Numbered from the stretch's first letter, positions 36,219 through 46,229 are shown. The stretch: 64,000 bases of DNA from Sinorhizobium sp. A49 (GCF_002002725.1 NZ_MUNW01000045.1:18726-82725), one strand, 5' to 3'. Program-made: numbers and translations. The notes: generated by a model from the letters alone, not told the origin.

Positions 36219-36511
36219 CATGGCCTCCCGCGTTCGCTGCGACGGCACGGCTCTATCGCGCAGAGACCGGCCCATTCCAATGGATACGGCAACGCTCACG
36301 AGAAATGTGACGGCAGGCCGCAGCGGCGCGCAAAACCTTTGAGGGGACGAAGCGCGACACGCCCCCAAACAACCAGCTTTTTCTTTGTGTTCGGTAAACG
36401 CCGGGCGGCTGGATTTCGGAATGTCGGATTGTCAGGACCGGTTCCGGACGATCCCGGAGGTTGCTGCAGCGCTACGATCTCAGATGCCGCAGCGCTGCCT
36501 ACTGTCGCCTT

Positions 36512-37057
36512 TTACTCGGCGTCGCCGGTGACAACACCGACGAACGGCAATTCGCGGAATGCATAGGCCACGTCCATACCGTAGCCGACGACGAAATGGT
36601 CAGGGCATTCGAAGCCGACATAGTCAGCCTCAAGCTCGACCTTGCGCTTGACGCGCTTGTCGAGCAGCACCGCGATCGTGACGTTGCGTGCGCCGCGCTC
36701 GTACATCAGTTCCTTGGCGAAACGCAGGGTGCGCCCGGATTCGAGGATATCGTCGATCAGGAGCACGTCGCGGCCATGCACGTCGCTGTCGATGTCCTTG
36801 ATGATCTTCACGCCCTGGGAGACCGTGCCGAGCCCGTAGCTCGACAGCGTGATGAACTCGACCTCAGGTGCAAGCCCGGTGTTGTGCATGGCGCGGATCA
36901 GGTCCGCTGCAAAGATGAACGAGCCCTTCAGCACCGCAATCACCAGCAGATCCTTGTGGGGACCTTCGACGATCATGTCGGCAAGCTCGGTGTTGCGTGC
37001 GGCGATCGTTTCTGCCGTGTAAAGGGGCTCGATATTCTTTCCGCGAACGACGGGCAT
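36512..37057 (-). CDS. hpt: Hypoxanthine phosphoribosyltransferase
   Basis: A 181-residue purine-salvage enzyme joining hypoxanthine or guanine to PRPP. It has VIAVLKGSFIFAADLIRAM, the flexible loop SSYGLGTVSQG, and the PRPP site VLLIDDILESGRTLRF, with the C-terminal VGFECPDHFVVGYGMD. It is 63 bases downstream of the membrane protein gene, so the two may be cotranscribed leftward. Confidence 0.94.
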   Translation of the reverse strand: MPVVRGKNIEPLYTAETIAARNTELADMIVEGPHKDLLVIAVLKGSFIFAADLIRAMHNTGLAPEVEFITLSSYGLGTVSQGVKIIKDIDSDVHGRDVLLIDDILESGRTLRFAKELMYERGARNVTIAVLLDKRVKRKVELEADYVGFECPDHFVVGYGMDVAYAFRELPFVGVVTGDAE

Positions 37058-37120
37058 GCGGCTTCTCCAGCGTTTCATCCGGAAGACTGACGCCTTCCCT
37101 TTCGCGCCCGCTTAGCACAA

Positions 37121-37786
37121 TCAGCGCACGGAGACACCGTTTTCGGCGAAGGAAACCTTCACTTCCGGCATTTTTCCACCTGCATATGGAAGCCGGGTCA
37201 CGAAGCGGCGGCTCTCGCCGGGCGCAATGGCAGCGCCCTCCGGCATCAATCGCGTTGCCGTGACCTTGCGGCCATTGCTCATAACATCTACCACGACCAG
37301 CGGCAGGCGCTGCAGGGCGGAGGAGGAATTGTCGATCGAGCCGTAGACCGAAAGCACCCGCATGCCGCCGGAATAATCGATCGAGGCGGTGACGTCGGTG
37401 ATTGCCAACGGATCGCGCGCAATACCGTCACCGGTCGAAAGAGCGATAATCCCCGCAAATGCCGCAAGCGCGAAACCGGCGACGAGCCCGGCAAACTGGC
37501 GGGCCGGCATCTCGCGCAGCCGCGCCTCGGCGAAGGACAGCAGGCGCCTTGCCGCGGTCTGCTCGTCGCGAACGACCGTCAGGATCGGGGCATGGCGTCG
37601 GGTCTGCTTGCTGTCGTTGAAAACCGGATAGGGATTGCGACGGGTGGTCGTTGAAACCGTCTCGAACTCGGCCTCGATGTAGTCGGTGCGGCGCGCGGCG
37701 GTTGCGGGCTCTCGCCGGGCGCGGTCCGGCGGAAGCAGATCAGCATAGGCCGTGGCGCCAGCCGTTTTCGTGCGGAATGCCTGCAT
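37121..37786 (-). CDS. Single-pass membrane protein with C-terminal beta domain, unknown
   Basis: A 221-residue protein. The cytoplasmic N-half is polar and basic. A single helix at about 97-116 (FAGLVAGFALAAFAGIIALS) crosses the membrane, and a beta-rich domain follows: VTASIDYSGGMRVLSVYGSIDNSSSALQRLPLVVVDV, PGESRRFVTRLPYAGGKMPEVKVSFAENG. The tail resembles DUF3426-type domains, here without the usual N-terminal zinc ribbon. It diverges from ftsE over 294 bases. The start at 37786 fits the helix position; no strong Shine-Dalgarno. Function unknown. Confidence 0.72.
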   Translation of the reverse strand: MQAFRTKTAGATAYADLLPPDRARREPATAARRTDYIEAEFETVSTTTRRNPYPVFNDSKQTRRHAPILTVVRDEQTAARRLLSFAEARLREMPARQFAGLVAGFALAAFAGIIALSTGDGIARDPLAITDVTASIDYSGGMRVLSVYGSIDNSSSALQRLPLVVVDVMSNGRKVTATRLMPEGAAIAPGESRRFVTRLPYAGGKMPEVKVSFAENGVSVR

Positions 37787-37865
37787 CGCTTTTCCTCCTG
37801 GATCGCGGACGGGTGTGTCGTCCAAGCGAAACCATCGGGCAATGCGCCGATCCCGCGCGGTGCAA

Positions 37866-38087
37866 GAATCTGGGCATTGCATCAAATCTTTCCGACACGT
37901 AAACCAAAATGGTTAATGCTTCGGAAAGAGGTCGCGAAACCGGCGCCTTTTCATGAAAAATTAACCGCTGCTTAACCATGGTTCCGCTGGCGGTTTTGCC
38001 TTTCGTTGCTTGTCGTCCTATGCGCAGATGACCGGCCTTCGGCAAAACTGCATGGGTCGTGAGAGAGACTGGGCTACCCTTTGATTC
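37866..38087. promoter_or_regulatory. ftsE upstream region with CtrA-type box and GANTC sites
   Basis: TTAA-CCGCTGC-TTAAC at 37961-37976 matches the full CtrA consensus TTAA-N7-TTAAC. GANTC methylation motifs lie at 37866-37870 and at 38083-38087, the second within the first codons of ftsE. A lone TTAA half-site sits at 37913. CtrA and CcrM control the cell cycle in alphaproteobacteria. The region separates ftsE from the divergent membrane gene and contains no gene. Confidence 0.62.
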
Positions 38088-38740
38088 ATTTTGAAAACGT
38101 CGGACTGCGTTATGGTATGGGACCGGAAATTCTTCGGGACCTGACCTTCGACATTCCGCGTCGGTCGTTCCAGTTCCTGACCGGCCCATCGGGGGCCGGC
38201 AAGACGACGCTGCTACGCTTGCTCTTCCTCTCGTTGCAGCCGACGCGCGGCCTGATCCGAATGTTCGACCGCAACATTTCGTCGATCCCGCGCGAAGAAT
38301 TCCCGATGCTGCGCCGGCGCGTCGGCATCGTTTTCCAGGATTTTCGCCTGCTCGACCATCTGACGACCTATGAGAATGTCGCCCTGCCCTTGCGCGTGCG
38401 CGGCAAGGACGAATCGAGCTACCGCGCCGACGTGCTGGAACTGTTGAAATGGGTCGGACTTGGCGAGCGCATCAACGTGCTGCCGCCGGTTCTGTCAGGC
38501 GGTGAGAAGCAGCGCGCCGCGATCGCCCGGGCTCTGATCGACCGCCCGGAAATCCTGCTTGCCGACGAGCCGACCGGCAACGTCGACCCGCCGATGGCCC
38601 GCCGGCTCCTCAACCTCTTCCTCGAGCTCAACCGGCTCGGAACAGCCGTCGTCATCGCCACCCACGATCTGTCGCTGATGGATCAGGTCGAGGCCCGACG
38701 CATGATCCTTTCGCAGGGGCGGCTCGATATCTATGAGTGA
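38081..38740 (+). CDS. ftsE: Cell division ATP-binding protein FtsE (TTG start)
   Basis: A 219-residue ABC ATPase partnering FtsX at the septum, coupling division to peptidoglycan hydrolase activation. Walker A GPSGAGKTTLL (Lys41), signature LSGGEKQRAAIARAL, Walker B EILLADEPTGNVD and the H-loop IATHD are all intact. TTG at 38081 (IHFENVGLRYG) is the natural start; there is no ATG. It overlaps ftsX by 8 bases. Confidence 0.95.
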   Translation: MIHFENVGLRYGMGPEILRDLTFDIPRRSFQFLTGPSGAGKTTLLRLLFLSLQPTRGLIRMFDRNISSIPREEFPMLRRRVGIVFQDFRLLDHLTTYENVALPLRVRGKDESSYRADVLELLKWVGLGERINVLPPVLSGGEKQRAAIARALIDRPEILLADEPTGNVDPPMARRLLNLFLELNRLGTAVVIATHDLSLMDQVEARRMILSQGRLDIYE

Positions 38741-39761
38741 GAGCCGCACCAAACGCACCCACGAGGTGCCGCAAGAGCCGCCGGAACCGCAGCAGCAGCC
38801 GCGCCGCACCGAGATGCGCGTGCGCCCCATGGGACCGATCGTGCCGTCGACGAACGTCTCCGGCCACGCGCTGATGTGCGTCATCGCCATCATGTCGTTC
38901 CTCGCCTGTCTGACGCTCGGTGGCGTCAGCATGGTGCGGGCCACGGCACAAAGTTGGCAGAGCCAGATTTCCCGCGAGATCACCATCCAGATCAAGCCGG
39001 ACGACAATCTCGACATGGAAAAGGCGCTCGCCGACGCACGCGACCTCGCCCTGACCTTCAGCGGCGCGACTGGCGGAAACATCGTCGACCGGGCAGCCAC
39101 CGCACGCCTGCTCGAACCCTGGCTTGGCGAAGGCCTCGATCTCGACGAATTGCCGGTTCCCCGCCTCGTCATCATCACCATCGATGAAAACAACCCGCCC
39201 GATTTCGCCGCCATGCGCAAGGCGCTGACTGAGATCATCCCCCAAGCCTTTCTCGACGATCACCGCACCTGGGTCGACCGCCTGGTGGCAATGGCCAATA
39301 CGACGGCGATGATCGGCACGGGGGTTCTTGTCCTCGTGTTCTCCACCATGGTGTTGACCGTCATCTTCGCGACCCGCGGGGCTCTATCCGGAAACCGCCA
39401 TATCGTCGAAGTGCTGCATTTCGTCGGCGCCGAGGCCGGGTTCGTCGCGTCGGAATTCCAGAAGCATTTCCTGAGGATCAGCCTCAAGGGCGCCGGCGCC
39501 GGCGGGCTGCTGGCGGCACTGTTCTTCGCGCTTGCGGGCTATTGGCAATCCCGCACTCTGGCGACGCCGGAAACCGATCAGGCGACTGCCCTCTTCGGCA
39601 CGTTCACCATCGGTTACGGTGGCTATCTCGGCATTCTTGCCATCATGATCGTGATTGCGGTGTTGACGACGCTGACGGCGCGGCTCACGGTAACCCGCAC
39701 GATCTACGAGATCGACCTGATCCGCTCCGACCCCGGGCGTACGGATACCTACCAAAGCTGA
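38733..39761 (+). CDS. ftsX: Cell division protein FtsX
   Basis: A 342-residue, four-helix permease of the FtsEX complex. The polar, proline- and charge-rich cytoplasmic N-terminus (about 1-45) precedes the first helix MCVIAIMSFLACLTLGGVSM. A periplasmic loop follows (about 70-180, the site that meets amidase activators or peptidases), then three helices ending in GGYLGILAIMIVIAVLTTLTA. The 8-base overlap with ftsE couples translation. Confidence 0.92.
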   Translation: MSESRTKRTHEVPQEPPEPQQQPRRTEMRVRPMGPIVPSTNVSGHALMCVIAIMSFLACLTLGGVSMVRATAQSWQSQISREITIQIKPDDNLDMEKALADARDLALTFSGATGGNIVDRAATARLLEPWLGEGLDLDELPVPRLVIITIDENNPPDFAAMRKALTEIIPQAFLDDHRTWVDRLVAMANTTAMIGTGVLVLVFSTMVLTVIFATRGALSGNRHIVEVLHFVGAEAGFVASEFQKHFLRISLKGAGAGGLLAALFFALAGYWQSRTLATPETDQATALFGTFTIGYGGYLGILAIMIVIAVLTTLTARLTVTRTIYEIDLIRSDPGRTDTYQS

Positions 39762-39827
39762 CGCCCAGATGTTTCGCCTTTATTCTATCCATTCCTTGCC
39801 GCAATCTGGCGCTATCTGAAGAGAATC

Positions 39828-40556
39828 ATGATGGCGCAAGGACTTCGCGGGAGCGGGATGGCCGGAGGTGGAAAATGGCAGGGCGGAGCCGAGCAGGAAC
39901 GCCCACGCCGTGGTCCCTTGCGCAAAATTCTCCGCCGGACGTTCTTCATTCTGCTTGTGCCGTTGGCGATCGTCGTCGCAGCCTTCCTTAATTTCGCCGA
40001 CACCGTCGCCTCGCTTCAGCCGCCCGAAGACCCGAAGGCGGAAGCCATCGTCGTCTTGACCGGCGGCTTCCAGCGCATCGACCAGGCGGTCGATCTGTTG
40101 AAGTCCGGGGCCGGCAAAAGGCTCTTGATTTCGGGCGTCCATCCGGCGACCACCGGCAGCCAGATCCGGCGCAACACGCAAAGCTCGGCCGATCTCTTCA
40201 AATGCTGTGTCGACATCGGCCACGAGGCGATCGATACGATCGGCAATGCCACCGAGGCGAGCCAGTGGATCAGCGACCGCGGCTACAAGCGCGTGCTCGT
40301 CGTGACCAACAATTACCATATGCCGCGCAGCCTGCTCGAACTGCGCCGTGCCCGCCCGGAGACCGAATTCATCGCCTATCCCGTCGTCAATTCCGATCTC
40401 AAGACGACGAACTGGCTGCGCAATCCGATGGTGCTGAAATCGATCCTGCTGGAATTCGGCAAGTATACCGTCGCCTCCGTGCGCGATATGGCCGGTGCCC
40501 GGCCGGCGAGCGGTTTGCGCACCGTTCCCTCGCGGGCGACGCCCGCCGAAGAATAA
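39828..40556 (+). CDS. YdcF/SanA-like DUF218 membrane protein
   Basis: A 242-residue protein. A basic N-terminus and a single helix (about 37-57, RTFFILLVPLAIVVAAFLNFAD) anchor a DUF218 domain with AEAIVVLTGGFQRIDQAVDLL, KRLLISGVHP, and NYHMPRSLLELRRARPETEFIAYPV. YdcF and SanA relatives are linked to envelope integrity, and E. coli YdcF binds SAM. Here it follows ftsX by 66 bases. Function is inferred only from the family. Confidence 0.82.
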   Translation: MMAQGLRGSGMAGGGKWQGGAEQERPRRGPLRKILRRTFFILLVPLAIVVAAFLNFADTVASLQPPEDPKAEAIVVLTGGFQRIDQAVDLLKSGAGKRLLISGVHPATTGSQIRRNTQSSADLFKCCVDIGHEAIDTIGNATEASQWISDRGYKRVLVVTNNYHMPRSLLELRRARPETEFIAYPVVNSDLKTTNWLRNPMVLKSILLEFGKYTVASVRDMAGARPASGLRTVPSRATPAEE

Positions 40557-40681
40557 TCGCCGGCACGCTTCCATCAGCAAAGTGAGGGCGGGCGGTTTTC
40601 CTGCGGCCTTTATTCGTGTACGCAGCGATCCATCGGCCCACGGGCTGGATATAACTGAACTCGCCTCTCGAGAGCCTGCTG

Positions 40682-41473
40682 ATGATCGTCCTGCGTTCGG
40701 TCCTTTTCAATCTGGTCTTCTACGTCAATCTGATCCTGCAGATGGTCGTCTTTACCCCTGCCTATTTTCTGGTGTCGCGAAAGACGGCCTGGTTCGTTCC
40801 GAAGAACTGGGCGCGCAGCAATCACTGGCTGCTTGAAAAGATGGTCGGCACGACCTTCGAGATCGAGGGTTTGGAAAACATCCCCGAGAGCGGCTACATC
40901 TTCGCACCCAAGCACCAGTCGTTCTGGGATGTTTATGCGCTCCTGCCGTGGCTCAACGATCCCTTCTTCATTCTCAAGCGCGAGCTGACCTGGATCCCGC
41001 TCTTTGGCTGGTACATCCGCAAGCAGCGCATGGTGCCGGTGAACCGGGCCGCCCGCGGCCGCGCCATGACCGAGGTCATGGATCGTGCAAAGCAGGAAAT
41101 GGCCTCCGGTCGCGAACTGATCATCTATCCCGAAGGCACCCGCCGGCCACCGGGCGCACCGCCGCACTACAAGTATGGCATCGCCCGGCTCTATCGCGAC
41201 CTGAATGTGCCCGTCGTGCCGGTCGCCATGCATCCCGGCCTGTTCTGGCCGCGCCGCAAGTTCCTGCGCTTCCCCGGTCATTTCAAGGTGCGCGTGCTGC
41301 CACCGATCGAAGCCGGCCTCGACCCGGACGCATTCCTCGCCCGGCTGATCGAGGTGACGGAGACGGCAAGCGACGAGCTTCTGATCGAGACCGTCCGCAA
41401 CAACCCGCATCTGCCGCTGCCGCCGACGGCAAAGCAGCGCCTCGCCGAGCTGAAGGCGATGGGCCGCGGCTAA
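40682..41473 (+). CDS. plsC: 1-acyl-sn-glycerol-3-phosphate acyltransferase
   Basis: A 263-residue membrane acyltransferase making phosphatidic acid. It has the HxxxxD motif as H78-QSFW-D83 (APKHQSFWDVY), the glycerol-phosphate site IYPEGTRRPPGAPPHY, and a final PVAMHPGLFWPRRKFLRFPG. An N-terminal hydrophobic segment is present. It lies 125 bases after ydcF. Rhizobia often have more than one PlsC-like enzyme, so this may be one of several. Confidence 0.88.
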   Translation: MIVLRSVLFNLVFYVNLILQMVVFTPAYFLVSRKTAWFVPKNWARSNHWLLEKMVGTTFEIEGLENIPESGYIFAPKHQSFWDVYALLPWLNDPFFILKRELTWIPLFGWYIRKQRMVPVNRAARGRAMTEVMDRAKQEMASGRELIIYPEGTRRPPGAPPHYKYGIARLYRDLNVPVVPVAMHPGLFWPRRKFLRFPGHFKVRVLPPIEAGLDPDAFLARLIEVTETASDELLIETVRNNPHLPLPPTAKQRLAELKAMGRG

Positions 41474-41503
41474 TCCCGCCCGCGTGTCGATCGCCCCGGC
41501 GAT

Positions 41504-42034
41504 CTAAATCTTGAGGGTCGCCACGACTTCTTCGAGCCAATGATCGCGAATGCCCATCTCCTTGAGGTGGGCAAGCGTGTTGAACACATATTCGCTGTTC
41601 GGGCCCGACTTTCCCGACGAGACGGCGACGATCGCCGCAGCCTCAGGCGCGCTGAGCGCGCCGGCATATTGCACATGGGCGCGATCGATCACGTAGGTCA
41701 GCGCCGGGACGCGCCGCCCGTCGGCAAGCTGCACCGGCATCGTCTTTTCCTTGTAGACATGGGTGACCAGCTCGCGCTCGCGCAGATAATCAACCACGGC
41801 AGCCTTCTCGCTGCCGTCGACGCGAAAGGCCGTGCCGATGCAGGAGCCGCCATGGTCGAGCCCGAGCACCAGGCCAGGCCGCTGCTGGGTGCCGCGGTGG
41901 ACCCACGAGCGCACGCAGAGCGACCGGCGATAGCCAAACGCCCGCGCCGTCGATCTTTCCTCGAACCGGAAGCCCGGGTTCCACATCAGCGACCCGTAGC
42001 CAAAGACCCAAAATTCGTCCATATCCACTGTCAT
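41504..42034 (-). CDS. Gamma-glutamylcyclotransferase, ChaC-like
   Basis: A 176-residue enzyme of the ChaC group, which cleaves glutathione to 5-oxoproline and Cys-Gly. It has VFGYGSLMWNPGFRFEERSTARAFGYRRSLC, VHRGTQQRPGLVLGLDHGG, and VYKEKTMPVQLADGRRVPALTYVID. The catalytic region and length match bacterial ChaC. An ATG 4 codons in is an alternative start. It is convergent with plsC. Confidence 0.88.
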   Translation of the reverse strand: MTVDMDEFWVFGYGSLMWNPGFRFEERSTARAFGYRRSLCVRSWVHRGTQQRPGLVLGLDHGGSCIGTAFRVDGSEKAAVVDYLRERELVTHVYKEKTMPVQLADGRRVPALTYVIDRAHVQYAGALSAPEAAAIVAVSSGKSGPNSEYVFNTLAHLKEMGIRDHWLEEVVATLKI

Positions 42035-42229
42035 TCAATCCGCGCTGTCTGCTCGTCGTCGAATCGTCGGCTCATCGGTGGTCAGCCATGTCGGTTTTTT
42101 CTACGGCACAGCATCCCGGCACGGAAGAGACAAGTCGTCCCCGTGCATAGAATGAAAGATAATAAGCAGGACCGGCGGCGCCACCCGAAAGGCGGCCGCG
42201 GTCTTAAGTTTTGTGGAGTACGCGCTATC

Positions 42230-43243
42230 ATGACCGCAACCGCAGTCGCCAATCCCTCGCCGGTCGCCCGCAAGTTCCGCTGGCTGATCGCCGGCATCGT
42301 AATCGTCTGTGCCGCCTATTCCGCCGGCTGGTTCGTCGTGGCCGACCAGGTCGAAAAGCGCCTGACGGCACACCTGGCAGACGGCCGGGCAAACGGGCTG
42401 GGTGGTGAATGCACCAACATGGATGTGCGCGGCTTCCCCTTCCGCATCGGCCTCTTCTGCGACAAGGTCAATCTCGACGACACTCGCCGCGGTGCCTCCG
42501 CCTCCTTCGGGGCGCTTCGAACCGCAGCCCAGGTCTACCAGCCTGGACACGCGATCATCGAACTCGACGGCCCGGCTGAACTGCGCGTGTCACCCGACCT
42601 CAAAGTGTCGGCTGACTGGACGCTGCTGCATGCCAGCGTCCGCGCGACGCTCTCGGGGCTCGACCGCAGCTCGCTCACCTATGACAACCTGACCGGCACC
42701 GTGCGCCTTCCCGTGACCGGCGAAAGCTTCGGTTTCGGAGCAAGCCATGGCGAAATGCATCTGCGGCGAAACGGCAACGATCTCGATGCGGCCCTGAGCG
42801 TCGACAAGCTCGATCTTCGCCCGGAAAGCGGCGCGAGTTTCGCGCCGCCCGCCAACATCGCCGCCGACCTTACCTTCGTCGACAAGGCAAGCTGGTTGGG
42901 CTCGGGCATCCCGACGCCGGCCATGCTGCGCGGCAGCAAGGGGGAGCTTCGTCAGATGACGCTCGACCTCGGCTCCGGCATGAACGCCAAGCTGTCAGGT
43001 CCCTTCTCGGTCAACGACCAGGGGCTGATCTCCGGTGAACTTTCGCTGACGATGACCAACATCGATGCCTGGCGGCAGAACCTCGTCACGCTCATCCCTG
43101 ACGACGCCAACCTCGTCAACAACACCGCCAACATGCTGAAGGCGCTCGCCAACGGCAAGAACGAGGCGACAGTGAAGCTCAACGTGCGCGACGGCACCGC
43201 CTTCCTCGCCTTCATCCCGATCGGCGTGCTGCCGACGCTCTAA
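42230..43243 (+). CDS. DUF2125 domain-containing protein
   Basis: A 337-residue alphaproteobacterial protein. A polar start leads to one membrane helix (about 17-37, FRWLIAGIVIVCAAYSAGWFVVA). A beta-rich periplasmic region follows, with repeated LRVSPDLKVSADWTLLHASVRATL-type strands; AsmA-like or lipid-transport-like folds have been suggested for such proteins but are not proven. The start at 42230 has GTGGAGTA upstream. Convergent with tyrC across a strong terminator. Confidence 0.82.
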   Translation: MTATAVANPSPVARKFRWLIAGIVIVCAAYSAGWFVVADQVEKRLTAHLADGRANGLGGECTNMDVRGFPFRIGLFCDKVNLDDTRRGASASFGALRTAAQVYQPGHAIIELDGPAELRVSPDLKVSADWTLLHASVRATLSGLDRSSLTYDNLTGTVRLPVTGESFGFGASHGEMHLRRNGNDLDAALSVDKLDLRPESGASFAPPANIAADLTFVDKASWLGSGIPTPAMLRGSKGELRQMTLDLGSGMNAKLSGPFSVNDQGLISGELSLTMTNIDAWRQNLVTLIPDDANLVNNTANMLKALANGKNEATVKLNVRDGTAFLAFIPIGVLPTL

Positions 43244-43290
43244 TCGAAAATGCGCTGTCTGCGGCATTCGCAGGAGAAGCTGGAATAGAA

Positions 43291-43328
43291 AAAGCCCGGG
43301 TCGTGGATCAGTCCACAACCCGGGCTTT
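43291..43328. terminator. Bidirectional terminator between DUF2125 gene and tyrC
   Basis: AAAGCCCGGGT pairs with ACCCGGGCTTT (11 bp); the interior also holds a GTGGA/TCCAC helix, so the stem is nearly continuous. T/A runs are on both sides. Confidence 0.88.
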
Positions 43329-43343
43329 CTTGTGGCGTAATGA

Positions 43344-44270
43344 CTATTTCTGATCCATCGCGTGGCGGCCGAAGTCGGGCATCGCCGTATCCTGGCCGGC
43401 CTGAATGATCGAGCGGCGGATCGCGCGGGTGCGGGTGAAGAGATCGAACAGCTTGTCGCCGTCGCCCCAGCGGATAGCCCGCTGCAGATAGGCGAGGTCT
43501 TCGGAAAACCGCGACAGCATTTCCAGGATCGCGTCCTTGTTGTGCAGGCAGACGTCGCGCCACATGGTCGGGTCGGATGCGGCAAGTCGGGTGAAGTCGC
43601 GGAAGCCGGACGCAGAATACTTGATGACTTCGGATTCGGTCACCGCTTCCAGATCGTCCGCCGTGCCGACGATGTTGTAGGCGATGATGTGCGGCAGGTG
43701 CGAGACGATCGCCAGCACCTTGTCGTGATGCTCGGCATCCATTTCCTCGACCATCGAGCCGAGCGTTTCCCAGAACCGCCGCAGCCGTGCGACTGCTTCT
43801 TCGTCCTGGCCGGCGGGCGGCGTCAGGATGCACCAGCGGCCGCGGAAGAGGCCGACGAAGCCCGCGTCCGGGCCGGAATGCTCGGTACCGGCAATCGGAT
43901 GGCCCGGCACGAAATGCACGGTGTCGGGCAGATGCGGCGCCATCTGGGCGATGACGGAGCCCTTCGTCGAGCCGACATCGGTGACGATCGCGCCCGGCTT
44001 CAGATGGGCGGCAATTTCGGCAGCGACTGCACCCGAAGCGCCGACCGGCACCGAGACGATGACGAGATCGGCGCCGCGCACCGCATCGGCAGCCGACAGC
44101 GTATAGCGGTCACCAAGGCCAAGCTCTTCGGCACGCGCAAGCGTCGCTTCGCTGCGGGTTGAAATCACCAGGGTCCCGGCGAGTTGCTTCTCGCGGATTT
44201 CCCGGGCAATCGATGAGCCGATGAGGCCGATGCCGATAAGCGCGATCGTTTCAAACTGCTGTGTCATCAT
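43344..44270 (-). CDS. tyrC: Cyclohexadienyl (prephenate/arogenate) dehydrogenase
   Basis: A 308-residue dehydrogenase in tyrosine synthesis. The NAD site [44 protein letters not shown] and the dimer helices with [18 protein letters not shown] are all typical. The start overlaps the hisC stop (ATGA), so the two are translationally coupled; the pairing of tyrC and hisC in one operon is common in alphaproteobacteria, where HisC also uses aromatic substrates. Confidence 0.92.
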   Translation of the reverse strand: MMTQQFETIALIGIGLIGSSIAREIREKQLAGTLVISTRSEATLARAEELGLGDRYTLSAADAVRGADLVIVSVPVGASGAVAAEIAAHLKPGAIVTDVGSTKGSVIAQMAPHLPDTVHFVPGHPIAGTEHSGPDAGFVGLFRGRWCILTPPAGQDEEAVARLRRFWETLGSMVEEMDAEHHDKVLAIVSHLPHIIAYNIVGTADDLEAVTESEVIKYSASGFRDFTRLAASDPTMWRDVCLHNKDAILEMLSRFSEDLAYLQRAIRWGDGDKLFDLFTRTRAIRRSIIQAGQDTAMPDFGRHAMDQK

Positions 44271-45373
44271 TTCCGTCCCATGAAGTCTGTCAGTGCCGCG
44301 ATCACGCCCTCATTGGCCTCCTGCGAGCCGATGGTCATGCGCAGGGCGTTGGGGAAACCGTAGGCCGCAACCGCGCGCAGGATGTAGCCGCGAGCAGTGA
44401 GGAACGTGTCCGCGTCGATCGCGCGCTTGCCGTCCTCGTCCGGAAAGTGGATGAGCACGAAGTTGGTCACCGATGGCGTCAGCGTGAGGCCGAGCGCCTC
44501 CAGCGCACGGCCGACGCGTTCCAGCCAGGTCAGATTGTGATCGACGGCGACGGCGACGAAAGCCTGATCGCGCACGGCCGCGGCCCCGGCTGCAATCGAT
44601 ACCGCACTGAGGTTGAACGGCCCGCGCACGCGATCGACCGCATCGATCACTTCCGGCGGCGCGTACATCCAGCCGATGCGCAAGCCCGCGAGACCGTAGA
44701 TCTTGGAAAAGGTCCGGGTCATGACGACGTTGCGGCTGGCCGAAACCAGTTCGAGCCCGGCCGCATAATCGTTGCGGCGAACATATTCGGCGTAAGCCGC
44801 ATCGAGTACCAGAAGCACGCCCTCCGGAAGAGCAGCATGCAGGCGGCGAACCTCGTCAGCAGGAATATAGGTACCGGTCGGGTTTGCCGGATTGGCAAGA
44901 AAGACGAGCTTCGTGCGCTCGGTCACTGCGGCAAGGATCGCATCGACATCGACGGTCGCATTCTGTTCCTTGACCGTAACAGGCGTACCGCCGGCGGCCA
45001 TGATCTGGATCTTGTAGACCAGGAACCCGTGCTCGGTGATGATGCCTTCATCGCCGGGCGCCAGATAGGTGTGGCAGATGAGGCCGAGCAATTCGTCCGA
45101 GCCGTTGCCGCACAAAATGTTCGCCGGGTTGAGCCCGTGCACCGCGCCGATCGCCTCGCGCAGCGCCCGCGCCTGACCGTCGGGGTAGCGCTCCAGATTG
45201 AAGGCCGCTGCCTGGAAGGCCTCGATCGCCCTGGGGCTGGCGCCGAGCGGCGTCTCGTTGGAGGAAAGCTTGTGAACCTTGGCGACACCGGGAGCATGCT
45301 CCTTGCCGGGCACATAGGCGGCAATGTCCAGAATGCCGGGGCGCGGCTGCGGGCTCTTGGAGGCAAGGCTCAT
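44267..45373 (-). CDS. hisC: Histidinol-phosphate aminotransferase
   Basis: A 368-residue fold type I PLP aminotransferase. K224 in [17 protein letters not shown] binds [35 protein letters not shown] and [11 protein letters not shown] complete the signature. It makes histidinol phosphate and often phenylalanine/tyrosine in this lineage. The start at 45373 begins the conserved block; an upstream extension is antisense to the methyltransferase. Upstream of tyrC in one operon. Confidence 0.93.
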   Translation of the reverse strand: MSLASKSPQPRPGILDIAAYVPGKEHAPGVAKVHKLSSNETPLGASPRAIEAFQAAAFNLERYPDGQARALREAIGAVHGLNPANILCGNGSDELLGLICHTYLAPGDEGIITEHGFLVYKIQIMAAGGTPVTVKEQNATVDVDAILAAVTERTKLVFLANPANPTGTYIPADEVRRLHAALPEGVLLVLDAAYAEYVRRNDYAAGLELVSASRNVVMTRTFSKIYGLAGLRIGWMYAPPEVIDAVDRVRGPFNLSAVSIAAGAAAVRDQAFVAVAVDHNLTWLERVGRALEALGLTLTPSVTNFVLIHFPDEDGKRAIDADTFLTARGYILRAVAAYGFPNALRMTIGSQEANEGVIAALTDFMGRK

Positions 45374-45464
45374 CGGATCAGCTTTCAAGGCAGGAAAGAA
45401 GGCCAAGCCAATACCGGCGCAATCGGGATTTGTCGAGGGTCGGCAGGCCCTGTGAGGGCGGCGA

Positions 45465-46229
45465 TCACGACTGAGCGCGCGGCCGGTCCCGGGTGCTTGG
45501 AATACCCTGCGGCGCCAGCACCGGCACGAACACACGGCGTGAGGCGCGCGCGGCGACCGGCAGGCCCTGGTAAAGCCGCTTCTGAGCCTCCACAACGATC
45601 ACCCCTGAGAAGACAGGCCAGAGCGACCGTCCGAGCCGCTCAAAGCCGCGGCGCAGGCGCAGGATCATCTTCAGCTTCGATGGCGGGAAGAACAACGCTT
45701 CGGCCGAGGCGCCGGGGGTAAAGTTCGTCTCGCGCAGGAGCGCCGTCAGCTGGCTGCGCGAATAGGGCCGGCCGGAGCCAAACGGCGTATGCTCCATGCG
45801 CGCCCAGACGCCGCGACGGTTGGGCACGACGATCACGAGCCGCCCACCCGGGGCCAGCACCCGCCAGATCTCCTTCATCGTCTCGCGCGGACTTTCGGCA
45901 AATTCCAGCGAATGCACCATCAGCACCCGATCGATAGAAGAATCAGGCAACGGCAATTCCTCGTCGAACACCAGCGCCGTCGACGACAGCTCGGCGACCG
46001 GCCAGTTCACCGCCCCCTGCCCCGCCGGCATGAAGGCGAAGGTTCGCTCCGTGTCCTTGCGGAAGCGCTCGAGATAGGGCACGGCATAGCCGAGCCCCAC
46101 GAGCCGCTCCTCCGGCAGGCGTGCCCAGACGGACGACAGCGCCATGGTCACGGACTGTTCCGCCATGCGGCCCAGTTCGGAGTGGTAGAATTCTCGGAGG
46201 TCGACGATATCGGTGTGCATGCGCAACAT
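45465..46229 (-). CDS. Class I SAM-dependent methyltransferase
   Basis: A 254-residue protein with a Methyltransf_11 core: [14 protein letters not shown] (motif I, degenerate), [46 protein letters not shown] and a [22 protein letters not shown] region. The C-terminal tail is basic. The substrate is unknown; the family is conserved beside gloB in rhizobia. It diverges from gloB over 171 bases. ATG at 46220 is an alternative start. Confidence 0.82.
   Translation of the reverse strand: MLRMHTDIVDLREFYHSELGRMAEQSVTMALSSVWARLPEERLVGLGYAVPYLERFRKDTERTFAFMPAGQGAVNWPVAELSSTALVFDEELPLPDSSIDRVLMVHSLEFAESPRETMKEIWRVLAPGGRLVIVVPNRRGVWARMEHTPFGSGRPYSRSQLTALLRETNFTPGASAEALFFPPSKLKMILRLRRGFERLGRSLWPVFSGVIVVEAQKRLYQGLPVAARASRRVFVPVLAPQGIPSTRDRPRAQS

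Noticed and set aside
36440..36511. Terminator after hpt from GCAGCGCT-rich sequence
   Set aside because: Several short self-complementary words exist, but no stable stem followed by a T run.
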